The position numbers and the translations under genes are program-made. This document shows, one piece after another, positions 1-9,168 of a stretch of DNA of 37,951 nt; the stretch's first letter is position 1; each line of letters begins with the position of its first letter. The notes beneath the pieces were generated by a model, which worked only from the letters and a program-made list of their open reading frames with translations, was not told the DNA's origin and searched no databases. Source of the DNA: a bacterium (GTDB lineage: Bacteria > SM23-31); NCBI GenBank assembly GCA_028278455.1, contig JANQEH010000196.1:1-37951 (forward strand), in the 5' to 3' direction.

Positions 1-1
1 A

Positions 2-622
2 GTTGTTGATCTGGATGGAGATCTTGAAGGTGATTCAGGATTAAGTGATGATGAATTGGATTCTATTGACATTGTGGATGTAGGAGATGATGCAGGAAAA
101 GCAGGTGAAGATATGGATCTGAGTATTGATCCAGACGCAGCAGGTACAGATATAGAAAGTGATGGAACTGAAGCAATCGAATCTAAGCCATCAATGGGTG
201 GTTCTGACAGGGGGCCAGATTATTCGGATTTTCTTGAAGAGGATTTTGTTGAGGAAATTGAATTCGGCGAAGGTACTGAAGAAGAGGTTGATGAAGATGA
301 AATTGAAGATGTGTTGGATGAATCTGTTGAAGTAACAGATGAACTGGATGATATTGATATACCCGAAGTCAATGAATCAGTTGAAGAAGATGAACTTGGT
401 GTTGATGATGGTTTGGAGATTTCGCCTGAAGATGAAACAGTTGCCGCTGAAGAATTTGAAGTAGGCAGTGAAATGGCAACTATGACCCTTGGAGAGATCT
501 ATTTTTCCCAGGAGAAATATGAAAAAGCCCTCAGTGTATATGAGATACTGAAAAAGAAAGAGCCCGGCAATCGCAAGATAACTGCCAAAATAAGAGAAAT
601 AAAGAAAAAGATGGATGAATGA
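2..622 (+). CDS. Acidic TPR-repeat protein, C-terminal part (5' end outside window)
   Basis: The reading frame is open from base 2 with no convincing start, so the gene begins upstream of the window. About 150 visible residues are very rich in Asp and Glu and poor in Lys and Arg, as in a disordered acidic linker. The last 50 residues (from about nucleotide 465) look like one tetratricopeptide unit: LGEIYFSQEKYEKALSVYE has the helix-turn-helix pattern with the usual Gly, Tyr, Ala and Pro positions, followed by a basic Lys-rich tail. TPR units bind proteins, but the partner is not visible here. The stop overlaps the next gene by 8 bases, so the two are probably translated together. The acidic-linker plus terminal-TPR layout is what I see; the function is unknown. 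Confidence 0.7.
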   Translation, partial: VVDLDGDLEGDSGLSDDELDSIDIVDVGDDAGKAGEDMDLSIDPDAAGTDIESDGTEAIESKPSMGGSDRGPDYSDFLEEDFVEEIEFGEGTEEEVDEDEIEDVLDESVEVTDELDDIDIPEVNESVEEDELGVDDGLEISPEDETVAAEEFEVGSEMATMTLGEIYFSQEKYEKALSVYEILKKKEPGNRKITAKIREIKKKMDE

Positions 623-1685
623 CGATAGAGTTGAAGCGCTTCGAAATCTTTTCATAGAAAAAGAGATAGATTCTTTTTTAGTAAACAGCCCTACCAGCCT
701 GCATTACCTATTTGGTTACACCGGAACCAACGGCCTGGGATTTATTAATACCAGGAAAAGCTATTTTGTAACTGATTTCCGCTATAAAGATCAATCAGCG
801 AATGAAGTCTTTGCCACCGAGATCATTCTTGCCGATGGGCATCTGGCTGATTCACTAACCGGTATCGACGATATAGAAGAATGCAAGAAAACCGGCTTCG
901 AATCAACAGCCGTTAATTATGATCAGTATTTATCTTATAAACAGATATTCGGAAGTTCAGAACTTGTACCATGTCAGGAAACGGTAGAAAAAATCGAATC
1001 TGTCAAATCTGCTGTCGAAATCGAGTATATTTCTAAGGCAAGCGAAATCACAATAAAAGTATTTAATGAAATTATCGATTTGATTAAACCCGGGATCACC
1101 GAAAAAGAAGTTGCTGCTGAAATATCCTACAGGATACTGAGATTAGGAGGTGACGGTGATTCTTTCTTCCCGATTGTGTTGTTCGGTTCAAGAACAGCTC
1201 TGCCTCATGGTTCTCCGGAAGATATTAAACTCGAAGAAGGTGATCTCGTTCAGTTGGATTTCGGAGTAAGATACCGGGGGTATTGTTCAGATTTCTCTAG
1301 GGTGCTTATTGCAGGAAAACTGAAAAGAGAGCAGAGAGAAATATACCTTGCAGTCAGAGAGTCAATTGACAGGACTATTGAAATATTAAAACCTGGTATG
1401 CCTGCAAAAGATGTAGATCTATTCGCAAGGGAGATAATAGAGAAAAAAGGTTTCGGAAGATATTTCGGCCATTCTATCGGTCACGGTGTCGGTCTTGCTG
1501 TTCATGCCCTGCCGAAACTTTCAAGAAACAGTGATGAAGTATTGTCTATCGGAAATGTATTTACTATAGAACCGGGAATATATTTAACTGGATCCTGCGG
1601 GGTGAGGATCGAAGATCTAATCTGCCTGGATGATACCGGTGTAAGAGTCCTGACAAATACCTCTAGAGATATCATTTCAATCTGA
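615..1685 (+). CDS. Xaa-Pro aminopeptidase / dipeptidase, family M24B
   Basis: A 356-residue cytoplasmic metallopeptidase that removes residues next to proline from peptides. The N-terminal creatinase-like domain covers about residues 1-125 and the pita-bread catalytic domain about 130-350. All five metal ligands expected for M24 are present: D215 (QLDFG), D226 (YCSDFSR), H290 (GHSIGHGVG), E319 (TIEPGIY) and E333 (VRIEDL). The length is usual for the short PepQ/YpdF-type members, without the N-terminal extension of E. coli PepP. The ATG at 615 lies inside the end of the TPR gene, which suggests translational coupling. The exact specificity (aminopeptidase or dipeptidase) cannot be read from sequence. 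Confidence 0.93.
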   Translation: MNDDRVEALRNLFIEKEIDSFLVNSPTSLHYLFGYTGTNGLGFINTRKSYFVTDFRYKDQSANEVFATEIILADGHLADSLTGIDDIEECKKTGFESTAVNYDQYLSYKQIFGSSELVPCQETVEKIESVKSAVEIEYISKASEITIKVFNEIIDLIKPGITEKEVAAEISYRILRLGGDGDSFFPIVLFGSRTALPHGSPEDIKLEEGDLVQLDFGVRYRGYCSDFSRVLIAGKLKREQREIYLAVRESIDRTIEILKPGMPAKDVDLFAREIIEKKGFGRYFGHSIGHGVGLAVHALPKLSRNSDEVLSIGNVFTIEPGIYLTGSCGVRIEDLICLDDTGVRVLTNTSRDIISI

Positions 1686-1690
1686 AAACC

Positions 1691-2566
1691 ATGTTACAGA
1701 TTTCAGTGATAATTGTTACATACAATAATGAAAAGACTATTGAAGAATGTCTAATTTCTATAGGCTCAGACTGTAATAATCGTAAAAAAGAAATTATCGT
1801 AATTGATAACGCATCATCAGACAATACGGTTACAATCATTGAAGAACTAATAAAGAATAATACTTTGGATCCTTTATTGATCAGAAACAATAATAATGCA
1901 GGTTTTACCAGGGGAGTAAACCAGGGTTTGGAAATTGCCGGAGGAGAATATATACTGATACTGAATCCCGATACAGTGATTCATAGAGATTTTTTTGAAA
2001 TACTGATAGATTTTCTTTCATCAAATGAAGAAGCAGGGATTGCGGCGCCTCAACATCTTTCGGAAAACGGTATAATACTACCTTCATGCCGTGAGTTTCC
2101 CAATCATCTATCCATGTTGTTCTATATGACGGGTTTGAGCCTGCTTTTTTCAAAAAGCAAGTTGTTTAACAGCTGGAAAATGGGGTATTTTGACCATGAT
2201 AAACTAATGCAGGTTGATCAACCAATGGGAGCCTGTTTACTTTTCAGGAAAACGGATCTTATGAAGATTGGCCTACTGGATGAGAGGTTCTTCATGTTCT
2301 TCAGTGATGTAGATGTATGCAAAAGGTTTGTAGATAGCGGAAAAAAAGTATACTTTGTACCAGATGCAAAGATTACTCATTTGATGGGACACAGTATACA
2401 TCAGAGGCAGAAAAGTATGATAATTTCTTCGCATAAAGCTTTCTTTCAGTATCTGGTTAAATATTACAGGGGAGTGCGATGGTTCATCCCGAATGCAGCA
2501 GCTATTGTATTACTTACAGTTACCGCACTATTTCGAATAACAATGTCATTGATTAATGGCAGGTAA
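1691..2566 (+). CDS. Family 2 glycosyltransferase (rhamnosyltransferase-like)
   Basis: A 291-residue GT-A fold transferase. The nucleotide-sugar binding start is ISVIIVTYNNEKTIEECL, the DXD-like metal site is in LILNPDTVI (about residues 93-101), and the acceptor-side block GACLLFRKTDLMKIGLLDE followed by FSDVDVCKRF matches the WbbL/RfbF-like rhamnosyltransferase group. A hydrophobic segment near residues 268-285 may tether the C-terminus to the inner membrane. It starts 5 bases after the peptidase stop and ends 3 bases before the subtilase. It probably adds a sugar to a surface polysaccharide or glycoprotein; donor and acceptor are unknown. No other polysaccharide genes sit nearby, so the link with the secreted protease is positional only. 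Confidence 0.88.
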   Translation: MLQISVIIVTYNNEKTIEECLISIGSDCNNRKKEIIVIDNASSDNTVTIIEELIKNNTLDPLLIRNNNNAGFTRGVNQGLEIAGGEYILILNPDTVIHRDFFEILIDFLSSNEEAGIAAPQHLSENGIILPSCREFPNHLSMLFYMTGLSLLFSKSKLFNSWKMGYFDHDKLMQVDQPMGACLLFRKTDLMKIGLLDERFFMFFSDVDVCKRFVDSGKKVYFVPDAKITHLMGHSIHQRQKSMIISSHKAFFQYLVKYYRGVRWFIPNAAAIVLLTVTALFRITMSLINGR

Positions 2567-2569
2567 TTT

Positions 2570-5500
2570 ATGTTTAGAGTCTGCCTGAAGATTTTGTCAA
2601 TTAACCTTGTCTTGCTTTTTTCAAATGAGGCCACAGGGCAGTTTCCGGCTCAAAAAAAGCAGGTTGTAATTAAACTCAGCGATTCGGCTGCAGAATTAAG
2701 TTTGTCAAAATCCGGTATACAGAAAATTATTTATACATCCGGAATAGATGAGTTAGATATTATTTTAAGCGAATACGGTATTACAGGATTACGGAAAATT
2801 GCAGACCTGAATTCATTCAAAAAGATACCCCTAAACCACCCGCTTGAAAGATATCTTATATTAGAAATTGAACCAGAGGATGTGATTTCATTCCTGGGAT
2901 CTGTACAAGGTATCGGATCAGTTGAATATGCTGATACATTACGGTCATTCAGGGTAGAAAAGACATCCGATGATCCCTTAATATCCGGTCAATACTACCT
3001 AAATCAGATACACGCGCAATCGGCATGGGAAATTCAGGCAGGTGACAGGGATATTATAGTAGGAGTATTGGATACAGGTATCGACTATACTCATCCGGAC
3101 CTGCAAAACAAAATCTGGATTAATGACCTTGAGGATATTAACTCTAACGGTGTTTTCGATCAATCCGATCTAAATGGAATAGATGAAGACGGCAACGGTT
3201 ATGTAGACGATGTAATCGGATGGGACTTCACGGATTCGCCGGAGTTCCCCGATGACGGTGATCATATTGACGAAGATGCCGATCCAATGGATGAGCACGG
3301 TCATGGAACAAGAATGTCGGGGATAATTGCAGCTGAAAGAGGGAACGGTATCGGTATTTCCGGGATAGCCCCCGGCGTAAGGATAATGGCATTACGAGCC
3401 GGAACCAAGAAAGGATATCTTGAAGAAGATGATGTGGCACGGGCGATTATTTACGCTGTTCAGAATGGTGCGGGAATTATAAATATGAGTTTTGGAGATG
3501 TCTCTTATTCAATGTTAATGAAAGATATTATAAGGTTTGCTTATAAACAGGGATGCATACTGGTAGCATCTGCGGGAAATTCAGGGATTGCTGAAGGACA
3601 TTTTCCTTCTGGATTTGATGAAGTGATCTCAGCAGGTTCTGTAAATGAAAATAGCATCATTTCAGGTTTTTCGAATATAGGAAGTTCAGTTGATATTACT
3701 GCTCCAGGTGAAGGATTGTTGACCACAGTCATAGGAGGAGGAAACTCGAATTCTACCGGTACATCGGCATCCTGCGCAGTTATCAGCGGAGCAGCAGCCT
3801 TACTCCTGTCAGAGTTTCCAGACAGCTCACCCGATGAGATACGTAGTATACTGACGATGTATTCGGCTGATCACGGTTCTGCAGGGTGGGATCCTTACTT
3901 TGGAGCAGGAATAGTTGATGTATATTCCAGCCTTGCAGGCGGCCCTGGTATAACAGCCAATCTATCAGCAGATATAATAGAAAAACCTAATGAGGATATT
4001 GAGCTGATCCTGACCGGTTCGGTCTTTGGAGGGAAGTTTTCTTCATATAACTTATCTTATAGCTTAGGCGAGATTTCCTTCGACTGGATACAGCTGCAAA
4101 GTGGAACCACCGAGCAGATCTCAGGTGATACACTGGGTGGTTTTCTTTTGGAGGGTATACCTGATACAACTGTATTTGCCAGGCTTGAGGTTACGGGGAT
4201 CGACAATAAAAAAACTGTAAGAATGTCAAGAATAGAATTCAACAGGAAGCAACCGGAAATATATGCCCTGAAAAGCGAGGTAGTCTGGATTGAAGATAAG
4301 CGGGGATTGAGTATTGATTTTGAGACAGATATTCCCTCCAGGGGGAAATTGTATTATCGAACTAATGGCATATATGATTTCCATGAAGTTGCGGAAGAAG
4401 GGGATGATACTGATCACAGCTTCCTGGTTGATATGGAAAGCAGCGCCGAGATCGAATGGTATGTCTCTGCTGAATCAAACTACGGTAAAACTGTCATAGA
4501 TGATAACAATGGTTCCTGTTATTTAGGGATGATCTATGGTAGAGAACAGACTTCCATGGAATTTACCACTACAGAAACAAATATGCCAAACGGATATTTA
4601 TTGCAGGATACAACTGATTTCGATAATGATGGAAAACGAGAAATTATATTGACCGAAATAGAAACAGACGGATCGTACGGTTCTATTCTTTTCTATGAGT
4701 ATAACCAGGGAGTGTACGATCTTATAGATCATACATTCCCGGGGACCAGCACAGGTATTCCGAGAAGCGTCGGGGATTCTGACGGAGACGGTCTTATGGA
4801 GCTTCTTATTGGGATTGGTGATAGAACACTGATTTATGAACAGAACGGGCCAAATGACTATCCCGGGAACCTGATCTTTACGTCGGAAGATGATCTTTGG
4901 GGAAGTGTATTTTATGATATCGATAATGATGGTATTGATGAGTTGTTTGCCCATTACCAGGGAATATGGGGACTTTTCAAGCTTTCTTCGGGATTGCTTC
5001 AGCAATTAGCCGAATTTCATAATCCGACATCCGGATCAAATACTCTTGGAGTTCCACATATAGAGATCGGAGACTTCAATAACGATTCGAAGCCGGATAT
5101 TCTGTATGGGGATTACGACGGTGATATTATAGTCTACGAGATGAATACTGTATCGGATTGGCAAAATTCATGGTCTGTTTCACTCGATGGAATTGATGCT
5201 ATAGATTTTGTCTTTTCAGGGGATTTCAGAAAGAACAGTTATCAGCAGTTCGGCGCTGCAGTGAGAAAAGAAAATGATCCTTACGCGGGAAGTTCGAGTA
5301 AGGAATGGAAAGTGTATATATTCGAAAAGTCCATTTCAGGAGGATACAGTCCTATTGACAGTATACTCGTCTCGGGGGTGGTTTCTCCAGCTGAGATGGA
5401 AAGTGGGATAATGGTTTCTTCCGGAAGACTCTTTATGTCGCTATATCCGGATCTGTATGTTTTTGAATTCAATGAACCTTCAGGAAGTTACTTTGATCTT

Positions 5501-6766
5501 AGCTGGTATTATAAAGGTTCGAGATCAAGCAGACTGCTGACAACGAACCATACAGTCTCAGGAAACGGTTTATATTTCAGCACCGGAAATGAGGTAATAC
5601 GCGCAGATCTGGAAAGTTCTTTCAGCAAACCTGCGGCACCGTATGATATCAGGATATTCCCTTTTAACAGCAGTACAGTCCGGTTGGATTGGGAATATCA
5701 GGATAATGTCGATCAATTCAGGATATTTCGAGGTGGATCAGCAGAAGATCTGTCAATAATTGCAATTATTGATTCAACCTCATACTTTGACCATAATCTG
5801 ACAGAAGGATTACAATACTGGTATGCAGTCACATCAGTTGATTCCTCGTATGACGCTTTTGAAAGCAGCAGGACAGAAACGTTGAGTGCTATTCCTAATA
5901 AAAGACCGGAATTAGCGTCTGTTGAATATGTTGATCCAGGATTCATAATCGTAAAATATAATGAAGAGATGAATGAAACGGCTTCTGATTTAAAGAACTA
6001 TTGTTTCAGTCCTGATCTGGATGTTTCTTCTTGTGTTTTTCGAAAAGGCAGAACAGAAGTAATATTGTCTTTAAATAATAAAAATCCTCCTGCCGGAAAT
6101 TATTCTATAACAACTGGGGCAGCTGTCAGCGATATCCTGGATACGCCAATATCAACAATAAAGAATGCATCTGCATTTATAATACCTGAGTCGGAGGCCG
6201 CACTCATTATCAGCCATGCTGAAAAATCAGCTGATTATACAATTGATATTGAATTCAGTATCGATGTGGACTCTGTCTCGGCAGTGAATCCGGGTAATTA
6301 TTTAGTGAATCCGGATTTCACCGTAACAAATGCTGAATTGCTGACCAGTAGAACAGTCAGGTTGACTCTGAGTGGTAATTCTTACCTGGGAGCCCTTGGA
6401 AAGATCTATACAATCATCGTAGACAGGATATCTTCCCTTTCAGGAAGACAGATTGTTTTCGGGCTTGAGTATTCACTGTCGATAACAAATGATGATCCTT
6501 CAACAGTTTTTGTATATCCAAATCCCGTGAAGATCGGCAACGGTTCACATATGATTACTTTTGCAAACCTCCCTCCTACCGCCAGGATAACGATTTTTGA
6601 TCCCTCGGGAAGAAAACTGATCGCACTCGAAGAGAATAATGGCGATGGAGGAGTGTCCTGGGACATGAAAGACAGTTCCGGTAATTTACTTGCCTCAGGT
6701 GTCTATTTCTATATCGTAGAAGCTGGGGGGAAGAAAGTAAGAAAAAAATTTGCAGTGATCAGATAG
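2570..6766 (+). CDS. Secreted subtilisin-like serine protease (S8) with VCBS-type repeats and C-terminal sorting domain
   Basis: A 1398-residue exported protease. It has a signal peptide (about 1-23), a propeptide-like region (25-140) and an S8 domain (about 150-470) with catalytic D168 (LDTGIDYTHPDL), H245 (HGHGTRMSG), oxyanion Asn in SAGNSG and S399 (STGTSASC). The usual Pro after GTSxA is replaced, as in several secreted homologues. A DxNxDG-rich insert between Asp and His (about residues 185-240) probably binds calcium. After beta-sandwich regions come at least four FG-GAP/VCBS-like calcium repeats (about 680-860: DFDNDGK, DSDGDGL, DIDNDGI, DFNNDSK), a fibronectin III-like domain (about 1025-1110), Ig-like segments and a FlgD/Por-type sorting domain (about 1315-1398, beginning VYPNPV). 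It is likely secreted or surface-anchored by a type IX-like route and degrades external protein. Confidence 0.9.
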   Translation: MFRVCLKILSINLVLLFSNEATGQFPAQKKQVVIKLSDSAAELSLSKSGIQKIIYTSGIDELDIILSEYGITGLRKIADLNSFKKIPLNHPLERYLILEIEPEDVISFLGSVQGIGSVEYADTLRSFRVEKTSDDPLISGQYYLNQIHAQSAWEIQAGDRDIIVGVLDTGIDYTHPDLQNKIWINDLEDINSNGVFDQSDLNGIDEDGNGYVDDVIGWDFTDSPEFPDDGDHIDEDADPMDEHGHGTRMSGIIAAERGNGIGISGIAPGVRIMALRAGTKKGYLEEDDVARAIIYAVQNGAGIINMSFGDVSYSMLMKDIIRFAYKQGCILVASAGNSGIAEGHFPSGFDEVISAGSVNENSIISGFSNIGSSVDITAPGEGLLTTVIGGGNSNSTGTSASCAVISGAAALLLSEFPDSSPDEIRSILTMYSADHGSAGWDPYFGAGIVDVYSSLAGGPGITANLSADIIEKPNEDIELILTGSVFGGKFSSYNLSYSLGEISFDWIQLQSGTTEQISGDTLGGFLLEGIPDTTVFARLEVTGIDNKKTVRMSRIEFNRKQPEIYALKSEVVWIEDKRGLSIDFETDIPSRGKLYYRTNGIYDFHEVAEEGDDTDHSFLVDMESSAEIEWYVSAESNYGKTVIDDNNGSCYLGMIYGREQTSMEFTTTETNMPNGYLLQDTTDFDNDGKREIILTEIETDGSYGSILFYEYNQGVYDLIDHTFPGTSTGIPRSVGDSDGDGLMELLIGIGDRTLIYEQNGPNDYPGNLIFTSEDDLWGSVFYDIDNDGIDELFAHYQGIWGLFKLSSGLLQQLAEFHNPTSGSNTLGVPHIEIGDFNNDSKPDILYGDYDGDIIVYEMNTVSDWQNSWSVSLDGIDAIDFVFSGDFRKNSYQQFGAAVRKENDPYAGSSSKEWKVYIFEKSISGGYSPIDSILVSGVVSPAEMESGIMVSSGRLFMSLYPDLYVFEFNEPSGSYFDLSWYYKGSRSSRLLTTNHTVSGNGLYFSTGNEVIRADLESSFSKPAAPYDIRIFPFNSSTVRLDWEYQDNVDQFRIFRGGSAEDLSIIAIIDSTSYFDHNLTEGLQYWYAVTSVDSSYDAFESSRTETLSAIPNKRPELASVEYVDPGFIIVKYNEEMNETASDLKNYCFSPDLDVSSCVFRKGRTEVILSLNNKNPPAGNYSITTGAAVSDILDTPISTIKNASAFIIPESEAALIISHAEKSADYTIDIEFSIDVDSVSAVNPGNYLVNPDFTVTNAELLTSRTVRLTLSGNSYLGALGKIYTIIVDRISSLSGRQIVFGLEYSLSITNDDPSTVFVYPNPVKIGNGSHMITFANLPPTARITIFDPSGRKLIALEENNGDGGVSWDMKDSSGNLLASGVYFYIVEAGGKKVRKKFAVIR

Positions 6767-6883
6767 GACTGAAATGGTTAATAATTTTAATTAAATACTT
6801 GGTTTAAATTTTAATATTCTTTAAATTGTTACTAACTGAAAATATTACTGAGAATAGTGTTCCGATGAAAGGATGGCGTTACT
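6767..6883. other. Short AT-rich intergenic stretch after the protease gene
   Basis: These 117 bases are strongly AT-rich with no obvious terminator hairpin. A Shine-Dalgarno-like AAGGA near 6869-6873 lies about ten bases before the ATG of the zinc-ribbon gene and supports that start. A promoter may lie here, but no clear -35/-10 pair can be defended. Confidence 0.4.
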
Positions 6884-7075
6884 ATGGATCATGGATATCC
6901 CGATTGTCAAAAATGCAACAGCGGTTTACTTGTTCCCTTATCAGATTATGGTAGAGACGGGGCTGCAATAACGTACAAAGCCTGGGTATGTACAAATCCT
7001 GACTGCGGTTTTAATATCAGGATAGATAACGGTGAATTGAGTTTTGGTAAAGGACTCGAGCAATCAAATAAATAA
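6884..7075 (+). CDS. Small zinc-ribbon protein
   Basis: A 63-residue protein with two cysteine knuckles, CQKC near the N-terminus and CTNPDC about 26 residues later. Together they can bind one structural zinc in a rubredoxin-like ribbon; the spacing resembles C4 zinc ribbons of small bacterial proteins. There is no signal peptide or membrane segment, so it should be cytoplasmic. The start is supported by an AAGGA site. It lies between the secreted protease and the YbbR-like gene on the same strand. Its partner (RNA, DNA or protein) is unknown, and the family is not one I can name. Confidence 0.72.
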   Translation: MDHGYPDCQKCNSGLLVPLSDYGRDGAAITYKAWVCTNPDCGFNIRIDNGELSFGKGLEQSNK

Positions 7076-7137
7076 TTAACATCAGGGGTGGTTTTCTTAA
7101 CTCCGGCTATTTGTAACTGTGCACATAGATCAAAATT

Positions 7138-8103
7138 ATGGGATTAAAAGCATATTTCAAGAAAAGTGCACGATTCAAATCTATGATAGGCGCCATTATT
7201 CTGGCGTTTTTTCTTTGGTTATATGTGGCATTGAACAGAACTGTAACCGATGACATAGACTGCAGGCTGAAACCTGTAAATATAATTCCGGGAAAAACTT
7301 TAACTGTTGACCTGCCTCAATATGTCAATGTAAGTGTTACCGGCCAGGGTATAGACCTGCTGCTTCTGCATCTATTCTGGAGATCTGAGATAACTTTTGA
7401 TCTTGACCTGAGGTCGATCAGGAGATATTATATATTTAACGTCAAGGATGAGAGATATCTGGAAAGAATAAACATGCCGAGAGAATTCCGGGAGGCAGTA
7501 TCCATTAACGGTATTATCTCCCCGGATACAATACTAATTCGCCTTGAAGATGTGTCAGTCAGGAAACTACCTCTTGAGGCAGATAATATAGACCTGAAGC
7601 TCAGAGATGGATATACACTTGTTGGAGGATTGACCTTTGAACCTGATTCAATAGTGGTATCAGGCCCTGAAAGTAACGTTGAACAATTAACAGGAATCTT
7701 GACGGTAAACAAGGAATTTCAAAATAAAAAAAGCGATTTTTCAGAAATGATAGAGGTCCTGGATATTCCTACTATATCTCTTGGTTTAAATGGAAATGCG
7801 GTAAGGGTATCTGCTGATATACAGAAGATAGGCGAAAAGAATATTTCAGCAATTCCGATCAGTATAATAGGCGTTCCGGAATCAAGACAGATAGAGATCC
7901 TGCCGTCAACTCTAAGTATTATTATTAATGGTGGAGTTGATCACATAAAAGACCTTTCAGCAGATGATATATATGTGTATGTTAATTATGACAGAAGCTG
8001 GCGAAGGGATGGAGAATATATAGCAAGGGTAAACATCGAACTGCCCGATAATATTATCTCTTACGAGGTCTCCCCCCAGGATTTTAAAGTCATAGTCAAA
8101 TAA
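7138..8103 (+). CDS. YbbR-domain protein (CdaR-like)
   Basis: A 321-residue protein with one N-terminal membrane anchor (about residues 18-36) followed by an extracytoplasmic region of repeated YbbR-type beta units. The clearest is in the 140-195 region (LPLEADNIDLKLRDGYTLVG then PDSIVVSGPESNVEQL), with a second around 230-320. In Firmicutes the homologue CdaR binds and regulates the diadenylate cyclase CdaA, usually encoded just upstream. Here no cyclase precedes it: the neighbour is a zinc-ribbon protein. The role in c-di-AMP control is therefore family knowledge rather than context. No clear Shine-Dalgarno site precedes the ATG. It lies 30 bases upstream of tsaD. Confidence 0.85.
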   Translation: MGLKAYFKKSARFKSMIGAIILAFFLWLYVALNRTVTDDIDCRLKPVNIIPGKTLTVDLPQYVNVSVTGQGIDLLLLHLFWRSEITFDLDLRSIRRYYIFNVKDERYLERINMPREFREAVSINGIISPDTILIRLEDVSVRKLPLEADNIDLKLRDGYTLVGGLTFEPDSIVVSGPESNVEQLTGILTVNKEFQNKKSDFSEMIEVLDIPTISLGLNGNAVRVSADIQKIGEKNISAIPISIIGVPESRQIEILPSTLSIIINGGVDHIKDLSADDIYVYVNYDRSWRRDGEYIARVNIELPDNIISYEVSPQDFKVIVK

Positions 8104-8133
8104 CAAAAAAGTTAGATCGAAGGCGGAAAGTAA

Positions 8134-9141
8134 TTGTTAGTACTAGGTATTGAAACCTCCTGTGATGAGACTGCTGCGGCTGTATGCAGCAATGGTGAAC
8201 TCCGGTCAAATATTATCAACACTCAATTGATCCATAAAGAATTTGGAGGAGTTGTTCCAGAGCTTGCATCAAGGGAGCATTTGAAGAGTATTATACCTGT
8301 AGTAGATCGAGCTTTGAAAGAAGCGGATGTATCACTTAATGAAATTGAAGCAATATGTGTAACAAAAGGTCCCGGTCTTGTAGGATCATTGCTGGTTGGT
8401 ATATCATTCGCCAAATCCCTCGCATTCAGCCAGAATATTCCGATTATCGGTGTAAACCATATAGAAGCACACTTATGGGCTCCTGTTTTCGAAAATCCGG
8501 AGATAGAACCGCCCTTTATTGGCTTGATCATATCCGGAGGACATACACAGTTATGGTCTGTTAGAGATTTTGGAGATTATGAACTTATCGGCCAGACACT
8601 TGATGATGCAGTTGGAGAAGCGTTTGACAAGATCGCGAAAATGCTTGATCTGGATTATCCCGGTGGTCCTGAAATTGACAGATTAAGTAAATCCGGTGAT
8701 CCGGAATACCATAAATTTCCAAGGCCTCATATAAAGGGTGGGAATCCTGATTTTAGTTTCAGCGGTCTGAAAACTTCAGTACTTTATTTTTTAAATTCAC
8801 TGACAAAGGATCAAATCATTGAGAGAAGGGCTGACATTGCTGCAAGTTTTCAGCAGGCAGTCATAGATACCCTGGTACGGAAAACGCTGGATACAGCTGA
8901 TAAATTTGAAGTTAAGAAAATAATTCTTGGAGGAGGGGTGTCTGCAAATTCTGGTATAAAGCATCAGATGAGGGAATCGGCGGAAGAGAAGGGTATCGAT
9001 GTGTATATCCCAACAACTGAATTCTGTACTGATAATGCAGCAATGATTGCCTATACAGGGTATCGTAAATTCAGGGATTATGGATACAGAGATAATCTTG
9101 AATTTTCGCCTGATCCGGGATTGAAGATCGTTAATAATTAA
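8134..9141 (+). CDS. tsaD: tRNA N6-adenosine threonylcarbamoyltransferase TsaD
   Basis: TsaD transfers the threonylcarbamoyl group to A37 of tRNAs that read ANN codons, together with TsaB and TsaE. At 335 residues it has the normal family length. Iron-binding ligands are H109 and H113 (NHIEAHLWAP) and D300 (CTDNAAM). The N-terminal LGIETSCDETAAAV, the ISGGHTQL loop and the GGGVSANSG nucleotide site are all present. The start is TTG at 8134, preceded by an AAGGCGG Shine-Dalgarno site near 8120, which fixes it over later codons. TsaB, TsaC and TsaE are not in this window. It sits in a same-strand run with a ybbR-like gene before and a GTPase gene after. Confidence 0.97.
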   Translation: MLVLGIETSCDETAAAVCSNGELRSNIINTQLIHKEFGGVVPELASREHLKSIIPVVDRALKEADVSLNEIEAICVTKGPGLVGSLLVGISFAKSLAFSQNIPIIGVNHIEAHLWAPVFENPEIEPPFIGLIISGGHTQLWSVRDFGDYELIGQTLDDAVGEAFDKIAKMLDLDYPGGPEIDRLSKSGDPEYHKFPRPHIKGGNPDFSFSGLKTSVLYFLNSLTKDQIIERRADIAASFQQAVIDTLVRKTLDTADKFEVKKIILGGGVSANSGIKHQMRESAEEKGIDVYIPTTEFCTDNAAMIAYTGYRKFRDYGYRDNLEFSPDPGLKIVNN

Positions 9142-9168
9142 TGAACTAAATTAGAAGAACTACAAAAG

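Noticed and set aside
377..655. Antisense 92-codon frame over the TPR gene
   Set aside because: Phe- and Ile-rich mirror of the acidic Glu/Asp codons; no ribosome site and no protein-like pattern.
4598..5005. Antisense 135-codon frame inside the subtilase gene
   Set aside because: The plus strand encodes clear calcium-repeat motifs here; the antisense product has no domain features.
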